Below, one piece after another: positions 39,273 to 52,100 of a stretch of 64,000 nucleotides of DNA (position 1 is the first letter of the stretch; each line of letters opens with the position of its first letter). The translations under genes and the position numbers were made by a program. This stretch comes from Lichenostomus cassidix (Eukaryota > Chordata > Aves > Passeriformes > Meliphagidae). The stretch spans positions 3,212,767-3,276,766 of the forward strand of contig CM039211.1 of assembly GCA_008360975.2 (NCBI GenBank), written 5' to 3'. The notes below the pieces were generated by a model. That model was given only the letters and a program-made list of their open reading frames with translations. It made no database searches and was not told the DNA's origin.

Positions 39273-42117
39273 TGGTCTGTCAATCCAAAGGGTGAAGGCA
39301 GCTATTGTGCCAGAAAATGTCCCTGTGTAAATCAAAGGCATCTGGAAATTTCATTGCCATTCTCACTGTTTAATAGCAGAGATAGCAAATAGACAGATCT
39401 TCCCCTCTAAGTTCATATATTCTGCACCCCTGGTTCTTCTTCAGAATTAAAAGCATGGATGCATTTGATAAATGTGTGACCATTATTGAGTTTTCCTTTT
39501 CTCCAGATGACAGATAAGTCTAAGGCTTAGAACAGCACAAGATTCTTCAGGCTTGCAGTTTTGACATCATCAATCTTATTTCCAATGGGTGTGATTGCAC
39601 CTTGCTCGAAATTCTGTTGCTTTTAAAAAAGCAATATCTATTCCATGTTGCATACGACCTTGAGGTGTTTGACAGATTGAAGGATGCTGAGGAGACTCCA
39701 TATTGTTCTACTGAAAAAAAAAAAAAAAGGAAAGTGTTTTGCTATTTTGATGTGTGATAAATTTTTCCTTCTTGTTCAGATTTGTTTTTTCCATTGAAGA
39801 GACAGACTCAAGAGTTTTAACTCAGATCTCTCTCTGCTGAGCCTTATGCCCATTATTGGAAATTAATTTGAAACTCCACAGTTCTATAGATGGAGAGCAT
39901 AAGAGGAAGCCACAAATTTTGTCTTGGTTCCTAATATATCAGCTCTTTGCATTATTTTATTTTATTTTATTTTGTAATCTTTTAGTCCATGGTAATAGAA
40001 TCTTCTGATTTCCTATATTTGTTTTGGGATATGCAAAGGACTTAAAAAAATCCTCACAGTTTATCAGAATCTGATCATTACCCATTAGCTGAAACCATTT
40101 CCTCAGAAACAGAATCTAAAAACTATTATGGCCCTTGATAGGAATCTTCTTCTTGTTTACAAAGTGCAAATATTAAACTTCAAACTGCTCACTCTGTATA
40201 TTGAACATGCCCTGCCAACCTGCTGGAGGCACCATTTTTCAAGAAGTGAGGCTGGTTATTAACCTTGACTGGGATTTGGGGAACTTTGGAGGATGAGAGC
40301 TTTATTTATTTATTTATTTATTTATTGCTAGGAAATAAAGTCTAGTTGTAAACACAATTATGCATAGGAAACATATATTACTTTTTCCACCCTCTTTACC
40401 AGATTGTCAACGTGAATGGATGATGGTAACATTCTTCCATCTCATTAATGAGTTCCAGCAGCACCCCAAAATATTTTTTTCGGGGAAGCAGTTGACTGAA
40501 CAAAGCTCCTCACCCTGCTTTCATCTCCCAGCGATGTTGAGGTAATGCTGAACATCAGATAAGAAGCCCCAAAGAACACAAAATATTCACGCAGTCTGAA
40601 AGGAAAATTAGTTCTCAATCCTAAATTCCTAATTTCTTCAAGGGTTTCTTTGCCTTGCTGCACGTATTTAGTTTTTCACAATTGTTGCAGACGTATGAGA
40701 GGGAAGGGTTATGCTACCCACACTTTTAGCTTGGTGTGCATCTACTTCATTTCCCAAATGAAAAAGAAAAAAAGAAATCATGCTCCTCAGGTCTTCTTTA
40801 GGGCAAAATAAGTGAGATGCTCAGCATGTGACTTTCATTTCAGTTTTGAAACCAACAGCATGATTTTTGTCACAGAACCTGATGGCAAAAATAGGAAAAA
40901 ATATCTCTGCCACAGTAGCTGCAAAAAGGAAAATAAATATAGGTAAATATTCTCATTAAAGATTATATATTCTCATTTAAATTTACCGTTCACTTTAGAG
41001 GTTTTAAGAAAAGGTAACTAGATGTGTGGAAACAAGTCATTTTTCCCAGAAGATTAAATCACAAGTAGGACAGTGTTTTAGCCAATTTTCACCAGCATCC
41101 TCTTCAACATCTTTATATTTAGACTCAAGACCGGCAGTGCTGGTTTTGGATAGAATCAAAAAGCAATATAATGCTAAAAAGAAAGTATTTGGTTAATGAG
41201 GCATTTGTGTTCCTTGCTGTAGCTTGAAGGGATAAATGTTTTGCAGAGAGACAAAAAGAGAATTGTTTCTCATTGTGACTGGGTAAACTTTCCCCACTTC
41301 CTTGCTCTGCACTCAATTGAAGGGAATTCTACTACTGACATTTCTTGAGGGTGCTGCACTGTCCTGCTCCAAAGCCTCCACAAGCATCCAGGTGAGGAGG
41401 AAAGTTCATTTTGTGTGGGAATCCATCTCCCTGGATGAACTTTTCCCACCATCCGAAGGCAAACCCTGCAGCACCACGGCTGCCTTTGAATTTCCTCGGA
41501 GGACTTCAATCACCCTTCCTTCAGAGAGCTGAACCTACAGCAGCCTTTAGATGAGGGCTTTTCATGATTCACATCCTCAGAGAATTCCCCAGGCCATTTC
41601 CTCCCCGTCTAGATGGGAAACCAATGAGTTGGAAATTATGTGAGCACACCTAATTTTCAAACATTTCAACCTTGTGCTTTTTATTGCTCCAGTAATAATT
41701 CGGAGGAATTCATCACCCTCTCTCTGATCAAGATTTCTGGGCACACTTCACAATCAAACTGCTCTAATCCTTCAAGCTAACCTTTCAAGTTATGTATTAA
41801 AGTTGATTACATTTTGTGTCGCATGGAGAAAATTAATTCGGCCAAGATAAGAACCTCTTGAATCTTTTTTCATTGCTTTCCTGGACCCTGAGCTGAAACG
41901 TTGCAAGGGGAGGGAGATTCAAGGCTGAGTAATACACTTGTTAAAGTGTCTGCTTCTTGTCACACAAATCTTTCCTAATGGCAGCTCACTTTTTCTTCCT
42001 GTTTTCCAAGGAGGCAGGCTATGCTAAAGCTGCATGTTTATTGTGGATGGCCAAGAGGGAAGGCTGAGTGGAATGCTTAAAATATTTAGGCGTGAAAAAT
42101 AATTTGCATTTCAGAAT
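39273..42117. other. Intergenic, no gene seen
   Basis: AT-rich sequence with a (TTTA)n microsatellite at 40301. The stretch 41480-41960 has balanced complexity and few homopolymers and could hold a conserved element, without proof. No exon is supported. Confidence 0.5.
40301..40326. repeat. (TTTA)n microsatellite
   Basis: About 6.5 perfect TTTA units. Confidence 0.95.
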
Positions 42118-42260
42118 GCCTTCCTCTTCTTCTTCTTCTTCTTCTTCTTCTTCTTCTTCTTCTTCTTCTTCTTCTTCTTCTTCTTCTTCTTTCTTTTTCT
42201 TCTTCTTCTCCTTCTCCTTCTCCTTCTCCTTCTTCTTCTTCTTCTTCATCTTCTTCTTCT

Positions 42261-42292
<32 letters not shown>
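42118..42292. repeat. Compound (TTC)n-(CTCCTT)n-(ATT)n microsatellite
   Basis: Pure TTC/CTT repeats run from 42126 to about 42191 (about 22 units). An interrupted stretch with four CTCCTT units follows, then more TTC, then ten ATT units at 42263-42292. The first part is homopurine/homopyrimidine (GAA on the minus strand). Glu, Arg or Ser homopolymer frames across it are by-products. Confidence 0.97.
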
Positions 42293-42294
<2 letters not shown>

Positions 42295-45200
42295 CCTAAA
42301 AGCAAAGTTGTGTTGGGTATCTCAACCAGCTGACACTGCATGACAAAATGTTTTTTTTCTCATCTCTCATTTTCCAGCTTTCCCCCAGAATTGCCCCAAA
42401 CACCAAAAATAAAATGGGTAGGAAAGTCCAGAACCCATCAATATTAGTAGAAGGGTTTGAAGAAACTCCCTTTACTGAAAGAGGGAGTGAAAGGGCTCAA
42501 AGATAGGGGAGGAAAATATTAACCCAGTAAGAAATAAGAGAAAGTGAGGACATTGAGATTTTTCTTTCAAATGCTCTGTGTGCTCATTCAAGTTTTACAG
42601 CACAGAAGAAGTATGTGGTGCAATTAACATGCTATCCACTGAACATTTAAACATTTAACATTATTTAACTAAGTTAAAGTTAGTGCATATTCTGAATTTT
42701 CATGCAAACACCAGCATTTACGTGCTCATCTCATCTGCCAGCTTCATCTAATCAATTTGTTTCAATAATTAACGGTAGAGGTTGGGGTCTCAGCAGCACT
42801 TTAACCTGGCAGGTAAAACAGGTAAATATTGAACAGCCACAGGCATCTTGTAAGGAAATCACTCAGTGGGAATTGTTTAAAGCACACACTGGAGGGACAG
42901 GCTTTTTCAGCTTTGAAAGCAAATTTCCCATGGCTTTTAAGTTTGTGTAAAAGACAATATAAAATCATATTAGTTTCTCCATAATATTAAATAATAAAAA
43001 ACTGAGGATTAGTTCTTTTCCAGCAAGCTAGAGGATCAGAAAGGTTCACCACAGCATAAACTTACTAAAATATTCTATTCATGACCAAATATACAAGCAT
43101 CTATATAAATTTATATAGGGATTAATTTTATCTACCATTAACTTATGGGTTTACTGTATATTCATCTCTCATTAACCCAGGAGTTCACCATAAACAAGGT
43201 TGGTTTTGACTGATTTTGTGCATTTCTCTAGTTCTACAGACAATGGAAAAATGTCATTATTTATTCTTTTGACTTCAGAGTAATTTTTTTTTGTTGTGGA
43301 AAGAGGGTCCCAAGGTTTTTATTTTGTTTAGAAGTTCCTCCTTCAGCTTCATGGTTATGAGCATAAAATCAGAAGCTCACAGAGTCATTTGGGGTGGAAA
43401 AACCATCTAAGTTCTCCAGAACTGCTGTTATCCCTTTTCTACACCACTGATGTTAAACAAGCCAGAGTCAGAAATAAAATGAACTGAGCAGTTTGCCACA
43501 AAACTCCTTGGGGAATTTTGGGAAGTAGATGAACTATTAGCACAAAATTATTTATAGCTTTTTTTAACTTTTTTTTTTTTTTTAAGGAGTCAGCTGCTAT
43601 AAATACCTCTAGTATTAACCTATAGGTTAAAACTTATGTTTTCTGCATATTATTTACACTCTGAAAACAAAACTAAAACTAACAAAATTTAACATCTAAG
43701 GCATAATCTTTTACAACAAATAAAATCTATGCCTTTTTCAAAGGCATAATTTCTTACATATAACAATTAGAGTAACAGTTGCACACCGTGCTCACTGGAT
43801 TATGTATTAATCCACCAATGATTTACAAAAAATTGCTACTGAAATTTGTGCCACCTAGGTTATATCTCTAAGCTGATATCTCCTGTAAATTCATCCTTGT
43901 CAAACAGAAAACATCAATAAGGTTGGAGGAAAATTGCTTTCAGCTGTCATTCAATAAAAAGTTACAACAACCAAAAAAAAAAAGAGAGAAAGAAAAAAAA
44001 AAAGAACCCAGTTAAGTTAAAAATCAAATATAGATTAGTAAAAGAAAAAACATCAATATAGCTCACTTATACCCCCCAGTTCCCTTCATACAGCAGTGCA
44101 CCAGAATATTTTGAGTTACTACTTTAAATCAATTAATCTTGTTGTATGTCATGTATACCAACTCACAGAAAAGAAAAACTTTAAAATAAAATTAAAATTA
44201 ATTTTATTCTTTTGCTATTGGTTCTTAGCATTTGAGGAACTAAATAGTGATGCAGCAGACTGCTCCTGAAAGAAAATAATGTCACATTTACTGGGTCTGT
44301 AGTGCACACTCTGAAATCCAGCACAAGATTGCAGTTCATTCTTCCTAACTCGGCTAAAATATATGAAATTCCAAAATATTAACACAGGGACTGCCTCTGA
44401 AATGCTGGACATTAGCATATTGGGCAGTTGTTGTTTGTTTCAATGTCTTATTTTTTAATAGCTAAAAGAAGTCTGCTGGATGGAGGAATGCACAGAATGA
44501 AAGGAGAAACAGGTATTAGGAGAGATAACCTTGAAAAACTCAATAACTCTTCACCAAGTTCTAATATTTACCAGTAATAGATTATTTCAGGTCAGACTAA
44601 ATAATGAATAAAATAAATAAATAAATAAATAAATAATAAATAATAAATAGAAATAAATGAATAATAAATAAATTAAAAAACCATGATACTGTAGCAGGAG
44701 TTTTTGGTGTTTAATTTTACCGAACAGTTTTCGTCACAAACCATGTGATTTTAGCTTTCAGCATTTTTCATTTAGACAGAAAAACCTTCAGCTTCTGTAA
44801 ATACATATATTCTTAATATATTTTCTTTATATATATTCTGGTGTTAACACATTCAGCACTCAAGTATGGCTTCATGGCAGTGTAAAGACAGAATATTTGA
44901 TGGGAATAGATTTACATTCCTTTGGGGTTTGCTCTTCAAAGCATTTTCATCATTTGAAATAAATATCTGTGTGCATGGGTCAACACAAACTTTACTTGGT
45001 AGAAGCAACAGGTTCTTATATTCCAAAATATTTCACAAACATCTCCAAGAATTTGAGTAAAGAAATTCTGCTGTGGAGCAGAATTTTGTGGTGATTCCAG
45101 GATTTTCTTTCTCCCCAGATTCATGCCAAAGCTACCAGAAAATGTTGCCTTACTGGATAGCTTAACCTTTTACAATTAGGGACAGCATTGAATCCCTTCC

Positions 45201-47950
45201 AAGTGCAAAATCTTTTTATATTTCATTGCAAAACGAAAATTCGATTTAAGAGTTATCTTTAACCTCTGGTGCTGAATATTCGGGAGCCAAAGAAATTTAG
45301 AGTATTTGTAAAAGCAAATTTATTCCCATAAATGTTTACAGAGGGATGAGTAATCTCATCCCTGCATTGTGTTGCACTGACACAGGAAGGAGGAGAAGGG
45401 CAAACTTTAGACCTGCATGTTACCCGAGACAAAAAAATGCCAAACTCTTTTGTGAGTCTTAATTATGGGTAGGAAATTCCTTTATTGTGTTTTCATGAAT
45501 TATCTATGTGTGTACAATTTGGAGGTTAAGCTTCTCTCTGATTCAACTTCTCCACGTTGGGGTTGCTGAGACCAAAGAGGTTAACTCAATGGGAGTCACA
45601 GAGCACAAATCTTCAGGTTTTTCCTCCTTTCCAGAGGGGAACAGAACTCATCAGGAATGTGGCCAAAATCTGGGGGATGGAGGAAGTGGAGAAGGTACTG
45701 ACATTTGTAGGCAATTAGGTAAAAAGAGCAATAAAATTATTACTTTTGTCCCATTTAACCATGGAAATCAAGGCTAGAGTCCACTGCATAGAGACATTTT
45801 AGTGCACAGCTCCAGCTGCTGTCATCCTGTGATTGCCTGATGATTTCATGAAGTAAAATATCCTGGGCATATATATGCAAAGACTTTGACTTTTTAATGT
45901 GCAGAAAATATCCCACTCTAATTAAAGGCAATGGGACTGGAGCTGCCTTTTATAGATGAACAATCAGGTGTTTACTGCTTTAATAGCCACAGCAGAGGAT
46001 TTTTTTTTTTAAATTTAATTTAATAGAAGAGCACTTAAACTCTTAAGTTCTTTCCTGATCTGCTGCAAACCACCTAATGCTTAACATTTTAGAAAAAAGC
46101 CAGACCACTCAAGTAAATACCTTTAAAAAGAAAAATCTATGGTCTTAATAATAAGGTCCCACTTAGAGAGGAAATCTTACATAATGTAATCAACCTTTGA
46201 TTATATTAATAAACTAAAGCTCAAGGACACACTTGCCTAATATACAGTCATGAACATGAACAATTGGATTAAAACTGCAGCTGTGAAAAGAACACACTTC
46301 AAAGATGAGTTTATTGCTTTATTGTTGAATTGTAGACAACCTGCAATATTTCAGTTTCACCTTTTAAAGAAGCCTGCCCTGTAGCACTGTGGATTTGGAG
46401 TCAGTCTTGGCATGTAGCAAAGCCAGTACTGGTCCAGATTGAGTGGAAATAAATCCAGGTGGGAATTTTATTGCCACCAAAATGGCAAAATTGTTAGATC
46501 CACACATTTGCAAGTTTTAAGTGATTATTTCCTTTCTGCACAAAAAAATTCCACTGAATAAAACAGTAAATACACTTTTTAAGTTGTGTGCAACAGTGGA
46601 TTTTCAATCCTAGGGTAACAAACACCAGAGGCAGGAGAAAGAACATAAGAATTCTCATTGGAGAATTCACTCCCTGTGTCACTGCAGTAACTCAGCCAAA
46701 CTCTGGACACAGCTCACAAAATTACATTAGAAGAGCAGGTTAAATAGGGTAGGATTTTCATTTGCATAATGCTTGACATTCAGAGAGCTCCTCCAATTAG
46801 CCCATCACTTAAGACTCCTTGCATTGTGAAATGGCTTCCTATAAAATTAAGAGTCTTAGTTGTCAAGTATTTAACAAAGTATAATTCGATTAAAAAGTAA
46901 TGAAACCCCATTATCATATTAAATTAAATATGACAAGCATTTTTGCCAAGGTTGCAAATTTTCATTCTTTAGAACTCACCAGTGCGTGACTAAGAATTTT
47001 TTTTCCCCTAATCCAGGCAACATTTCAGTAATTTACATCATCTAACAGGAAGTTTTCTGCCCACTGCTCTCTCCCTAATTCTGCACTGCCTCTGGCTTAG
47101 GGTGTCCAAAGAATTTCCCTGCATTAGATAGATATTTATGATTCTTACACCCATTGACTATTTAAAAAAAAAAGTATATTAGTGTCCTTGAAGTACACCA
47201 ATTTTCAACTGAATAATAGAACCTATCTCTGCAGACATTTTCATTAGAAATTCAAATTACCTGCTTTTTTTCTGTACGATTTTCCTCTATAATGAAAAAA
47301 ACTATTGTTGATGATCCTCTGTATTTTAAATAGTCTGTCACATGACTGTGTTAAATACTCAAATAATTGCAGCAACAGAACGTTCTGGGTGCTGCAGGCA
47401 CTAAATTAAGTTTTTTGTCTCAGAAGGTTTTATCAGAACAATATTTGGAAGATTGAAATAATTTCTTTTTCTGCCTTGCTGCACACAACCTTTTAAAGCA
47501 CATGCAGCACAGATATAGGTCTGTGTATGAATTGCAAATGACCTTTTAAGACTTTAAGCTGCAGCTTATCAGTGGTGCACCTGCTGAAACATCTCTGCAA
47601 ACTTTATTACTTTTGAGCATGTTTCATCCACTTTTCTTTAACTGTTTTTTTTTTTTTTTTTAATTTAAAACAACAGACCTAAAATCTGTACAGTTTAGAA
47701 TGGTTCTTCTGTTCCAGGAAAAAGCTCATTGGAAAAAACAAATGGTAGTTTCATTGAACCCTTGTCAATTTAAGTTTATTTAATTAAAAAATGAAAATTG
47801 TTAAAATAAACGGTGCAAGAAATAAAGTTTAGTTGGTAGCTTTATAGGGAAATTTGTGTAGAGAAAAATGTTGCAACCCTAATTCCAGATTCACTAGAAC
47901 CAGCAAAGACAAAAAACATATTCCTGAAGGGTAAATTCTGCTTTCATACA
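42293..47950. other. Intergenic desert
   Basis: AT-rich sequence with short frames only. It includes T runs (43569-43583, 47646-47661), A-rich runs near 43972-44005, and an (AAAT)n tract at 44600. No mobile element that I can name. Confidence 0.5.
44600..44672. repeat. (AAAT)n microsatellite, degenerate
   Basis: AAAT units are nearly perfect up to about 44635, then mixed with AAT and AAATG units to 44672. Confidence 0.95.
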
Positions 47951-49060
47951 GGGAAGTTTCAGGGAAGTTTCAGGGAAGTTTCAGGGAAGGGAAGTTTCAG
48001 GGAAGGGAAGTTTCAGGGAAGTTTCAGGGAAGTTTCAGGGAAGGGAAGTTTCAGGGAAGTTTCAGGGAAGGGAAGTTTCAGGGAAGTTTCAGGGAAGGGA
48101 AGTTTCAGGGAAGTTTCAGGGAAGGGAAGTTTCAGGGAAGTTTCAGGGAAGTTTCAGGGAAGTTTCAGGGAAGTTTCAGGGAAGGGAAGTTTCAGGGAAG
48201 TTTCAGGGAAGTTTCAGGGAAGGGAAGTTTCAGGGAAGGGAAGTTTCAGGGAAGTTTCAGGGAAGTTTCAGGGAAGTTTCAGGGAAGGGAAGTTTCAGGG
48301 AAGTTTCAGGGAAGTTTCAGGGAAGTTTCAGGGAAGTTTCAGGGAAGTTTCAGGGAAGTTTCAGGGAAGTTTCAGGGAAGTTTCAGGGAAGGGAAGTTTC
48401 AGGGAAGTTTCAGGGAAGTTTCAGGGAAGTTTCAGGGAAGGGAAGTTTCAGGGAAGGGAAGTTTCAGGGAAGGGAAGGGAAGTTTCAGGGAAGTTTCAGG
48501 GAAGTTTCAGGGAAGTTTCAGGGAAGGGAAGGGAAGGGAAGTTTCAGGGAAGGGAAGTTTCAGGGAAGTTTCAGGGAAGTTTCAGGGAAGGGAAGTTTCA
48601 GGGAAGTTTCAGGGAAGTTTCAGGGAAGGGAAGTTTCAGGGAAGTTTCAGGGAAGTTTCAGGGAAGTTTAGGGAAGTTTCAGGGAAGGGAAGTTTCAGGG
48701 AAGTTTCAGGGAAGTTTCAGGAAGGAAGTTTCAGGAAGGAAGTTTCAGGGAAGTTTCAGGGAAGTTTCAGGGAAGTTTCAGGGAAGTTTCAGGGAAGTTT
48801 CAGGGAAGTTTCAGGGAAGTTTTGGGAAGGGGAAGTTTCGGGAAGGAGGGAAGGGAAGTTTCAGGGAAGGGAAGGGAAGTTTCAGGGAAGTTTCGGGAAG
48901 TTTAGGAAGTTTCAGGGAAGTTTCAGGAAGTTTGGGAAGTTTCAGGGGAAGTTTCAGGGGTTTCAGGGAAGTTTCAGGGAAGGGAAGGAAGGGAAGGGAA
49001 GGGAAGGGGAAGGGAAGTGTGGGAAGGGAAGGGAAGTTGTGGGAAGGGAAGGGAAGTTTT
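47951..49060. repeat. 11-bp minisatellite GGGAAGTTTCA
   Basis: Tandem units of GGGAAGTTTCA (11 bp) are interspersed with 16-bp variants carrying an extra GGGAA. Order is regular to about 48660. From there units with lost or changed bases appear (GGGAAGTTTA, GGAAGGAAGTTTC, GTTTTGGG). Every junction of two units creates TTCAGGGAA, a TTC-N3-GAA palindrome. No protein is encoded; the repeat reads open in several frames because it lacks stop codons. Confidence 0.97.
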
Positions 49061-49175
49061 GGGAAGGGAAGGGAAGGGAAGGGAAGGGAAGGGAAGGGAA
49101 GGGAAGGGAAGGGAAGGGAAGGGAAGGGAAGGGAAGGGAAGGGAAGGGAAGGGAAGGGAAGGGAAGGGAAGGGAA
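49061..49175. repeat. (GGGAA)23 pure array
   Basis: Twenty-three perfect GGGAA units directly follow the minisatellite, after transition units containing GTGTGGG, GTTGTGGG and GTTTTGGG. It is homopurine on the plus strand, with four or more G-triplets at two-base spacing, a G-quadruplex pattern. It also presents tandem GGAA (ETS core) words. Confidence 0.97.
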
Positions 49176-52100
49176 ACTTGTTTCCTCTTCATTTTCTGAA
49201 AATCATTGTTAACAGCAGTAGCAAGAAGCAATCAAAGATCTTGAAAACACAGTGTGGATAATCTGCATATAATCTGCATACTGATGAGATTATTTTGGTT
49301 GAAATTGATCCCACAATGTAGGAGAAAGTATATTTTATCCCTCCAAACATTCAGCAGCAGGTACTCATGACTTAATGAACTTGCCTGCTTACTCTGCTCA
49401 GTAAATGATATGACAGTCATGTCACAGCTCTTCAGCTCAGATTGCACAAAACATCATCTCTTTGCCAGGGAGATACAAAACCAAAATGTGTGTGGCATAA
49501 AAAATAAATCACTCATTCAATGAGGAGCCAAACAATTTAGTAGGGGAGACAAAAGAGAAATTGAGTTCAAATTTCTATATCTGTGATCCATTCCATGATA
49601 CCCTTTCTCTGCCAAATATAAAAATATTAGAATTCAAATCACCGCTCATGCAAATAAAGCTGTGACCTGTAATCATCTCATGGGAGGCAGGAAGAATGCT
49701 AAGGTGGTAATATCCTAGGTTTTTTGCCAATGAAGTATCATATTCTAGTTAAATTGACTACACTAGGAGCCTGAATATCAAGTAGCTCACTAAAACATGA
49801 CTTTTCCTACAGATTTTTATACTTCCAAAAGACAAAATTAATGTCTTTATGTTAATTCTATCCGTTCAGCATATTTAAGTAGAGATAATTAACCATCTCT
49901 TGCCATATTTTTGGGAAATTACATAATGGTGTTCAAGATAACAAGAAGCCAGACAAGGTATTTCTGACTTTTGATTCCAGAAAGAGCATCAGGGACTGAG
50001 ATGCTGCATGGCCAATAAACAGGGGAGGTAATGATTGCAATAAATATGACCACACATTGAATAATTAATGTTAGTAAGTTTTACAAGGACTTACCCCCTG
50101 CTTTTTCCTGATACACAATCAGTGCTGTTCTCCTTCAGCTGTGTAGAAAAAGCAGTGCAAAAGAGTAAAAACAATGTGAAAAAATAAAAACCAAAACAAA
50201 AGTAAACCCAGCAATCATGATTTAAGCATTTTTTGTTCACTTTTAATAAAAGGATAGAGGAAAAAATCTCATCTGTTGATCTTTTCCATAAAGAATAGTT
50301 TTCTAGCCTATTGCTGCTGAAAGAATTCTTATTTTCTGTTTGGAATCGAATAGCAATTTTTTGTCTTCTATCATGAACTCTACAGAACAATCATTTTCAA
50401 TTACCTTATATTCTGAATCAACAATTCTTTGTTCTGATTTGAAATTCTTAAGTCAGATTTTTCTGTCCTGTAGCCCCTGGCGAGTTTCCCCTGTGTTTAC
50501 TAATTCCCTCTCTTTAGGGTTCTTTCTTCCTTGGCATATGGCATTCACTTTTAATACACATGTAAAATTTGTGTCAGCTGGAATATGATTTACTTGGTTT
50601 CAGAGCTGAAAAATAAGATCTGTGAGGAGGGAGGAAATGGATCTCCTTTTAAGGCCAAAGAAATTACAAAAAAATAAGTTTTTTTGATGAATTCGTATGT
50701 TTTAGTGAGTCAAAGAAATGTGGAGACTTTCTTGGGAGTGGAGCAACAGCCATCAAGTATTGCAGCCAACCCTCTTTTTCTATACAAGGATTGGAAAAAG
50801 AGAGGTAAATTTGTCCAAAGGACAACTAATGGGATGAAAAAATTAACATGTGATGAAAAGAGCAGGGAAGAAATGTATATTGCACATTGGGCAGTATTTG
50901 AGATAGTCAAGGACACAATTTCAAGTAGGCCAATGGCCTGGGAGTTATCCTTTACGAGAACTAACAAAAAACACTTTATTTCTTCATGGTAGTCTGGTTT
51001 ATATAAACAGATTTTATGCAAGATTCATTATACCAAGGACTTGAAAATTATATTTTAATTGGAATCTGGTAAAACCATCAGAAATGTGAAGGAAAAAAAA
51101 AAAAGTAGTATAGTCATATATATAAAAATAAAACTACTCATAATCTTCAAAATGTACATTAAAATAAATCGTGTCCTCAAAACTGGCAATGTGGACCTTT
51201 CTCCTCTGGGGATAAATCTGTTTTTAATGACTGTTCTTGTATTTCAGCACAGCAATTTGTTGTGACATTCTTAATGAATTCTAAACTGAAAATGTCTCTC
51301 AAAAAGGGGAGAGAATAAGAATTGGAATCTGGATGTGAGAAAAGCTTAATTTTCATTACACTAATGCATCATTTGTGCATTATTGAAGGAAATGGAAGAT
51401 CTCCCTTGGGTTATATATTACTCATTTTATTGAAAGTCTGTGAATATTGAATATTTCAGGCAGGTTTCTTTTAAAAACAAAACACACCTGCTAAAACTTT
51501 AGAAACCAGATGAATCTGTGCACATTTTCCCTGTGTGTTTATAAAAACCCTAATAGGATAATAACCCATTTCAATTTTTCATACCAGTTCTGTTCAAGTT
51601 TCATAAGGCATTGTACAAACTCTGTTGGCCTCAAAACAGAACCATTGGAAAGAGATTTAAGAAATTATAGCATAGATAGCTTGCATAAAATGGCCTCTAA
51701 ATTTGCACCTGAAGAACTAAATCAAAAACCAGGACAGGGTTAAAAATACTCTATTATCTCACTTGAACATAATTACAGCAAAATGAATTGAAAAATTAAA
51801 ACCAGTGATCACATGACTTGTTTGTTATTCATAATTTGTTAATTCATCCTGGTATTTCTGTTTGCATCTGCTGGCTTTGCCAATGTGACCATTATTTTAG
51901 GGCAGTTTGTGCCTTTTTCCTCCTCCAAGACTTTGTCCCATTTGCCAAAAAAACTACACTTTTATAAGAAAAAGAATCTTCCTGCTAAAACATCATAAAC
52001 TTACTGGTTTTTAACGTAAATTTTCATTTGAAAGCTAAAGAATATGACCTGTTTTCAGTGATGCTGTCTCCCTGAAATGGAAAACTGAAAAAGTGATGAC

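Noticed and set aside
42019..42343. Poly-Glu, poly-Arg and poly-Ser frames
   Set aside because: Direct translations of the TTC/GAA microsatellite in different frames.
47951..49175. Possible CRISPR-like array
   Set aside because: Units are 11-16 bp with no unique spacers; this is a eukaryotic minisatellite.
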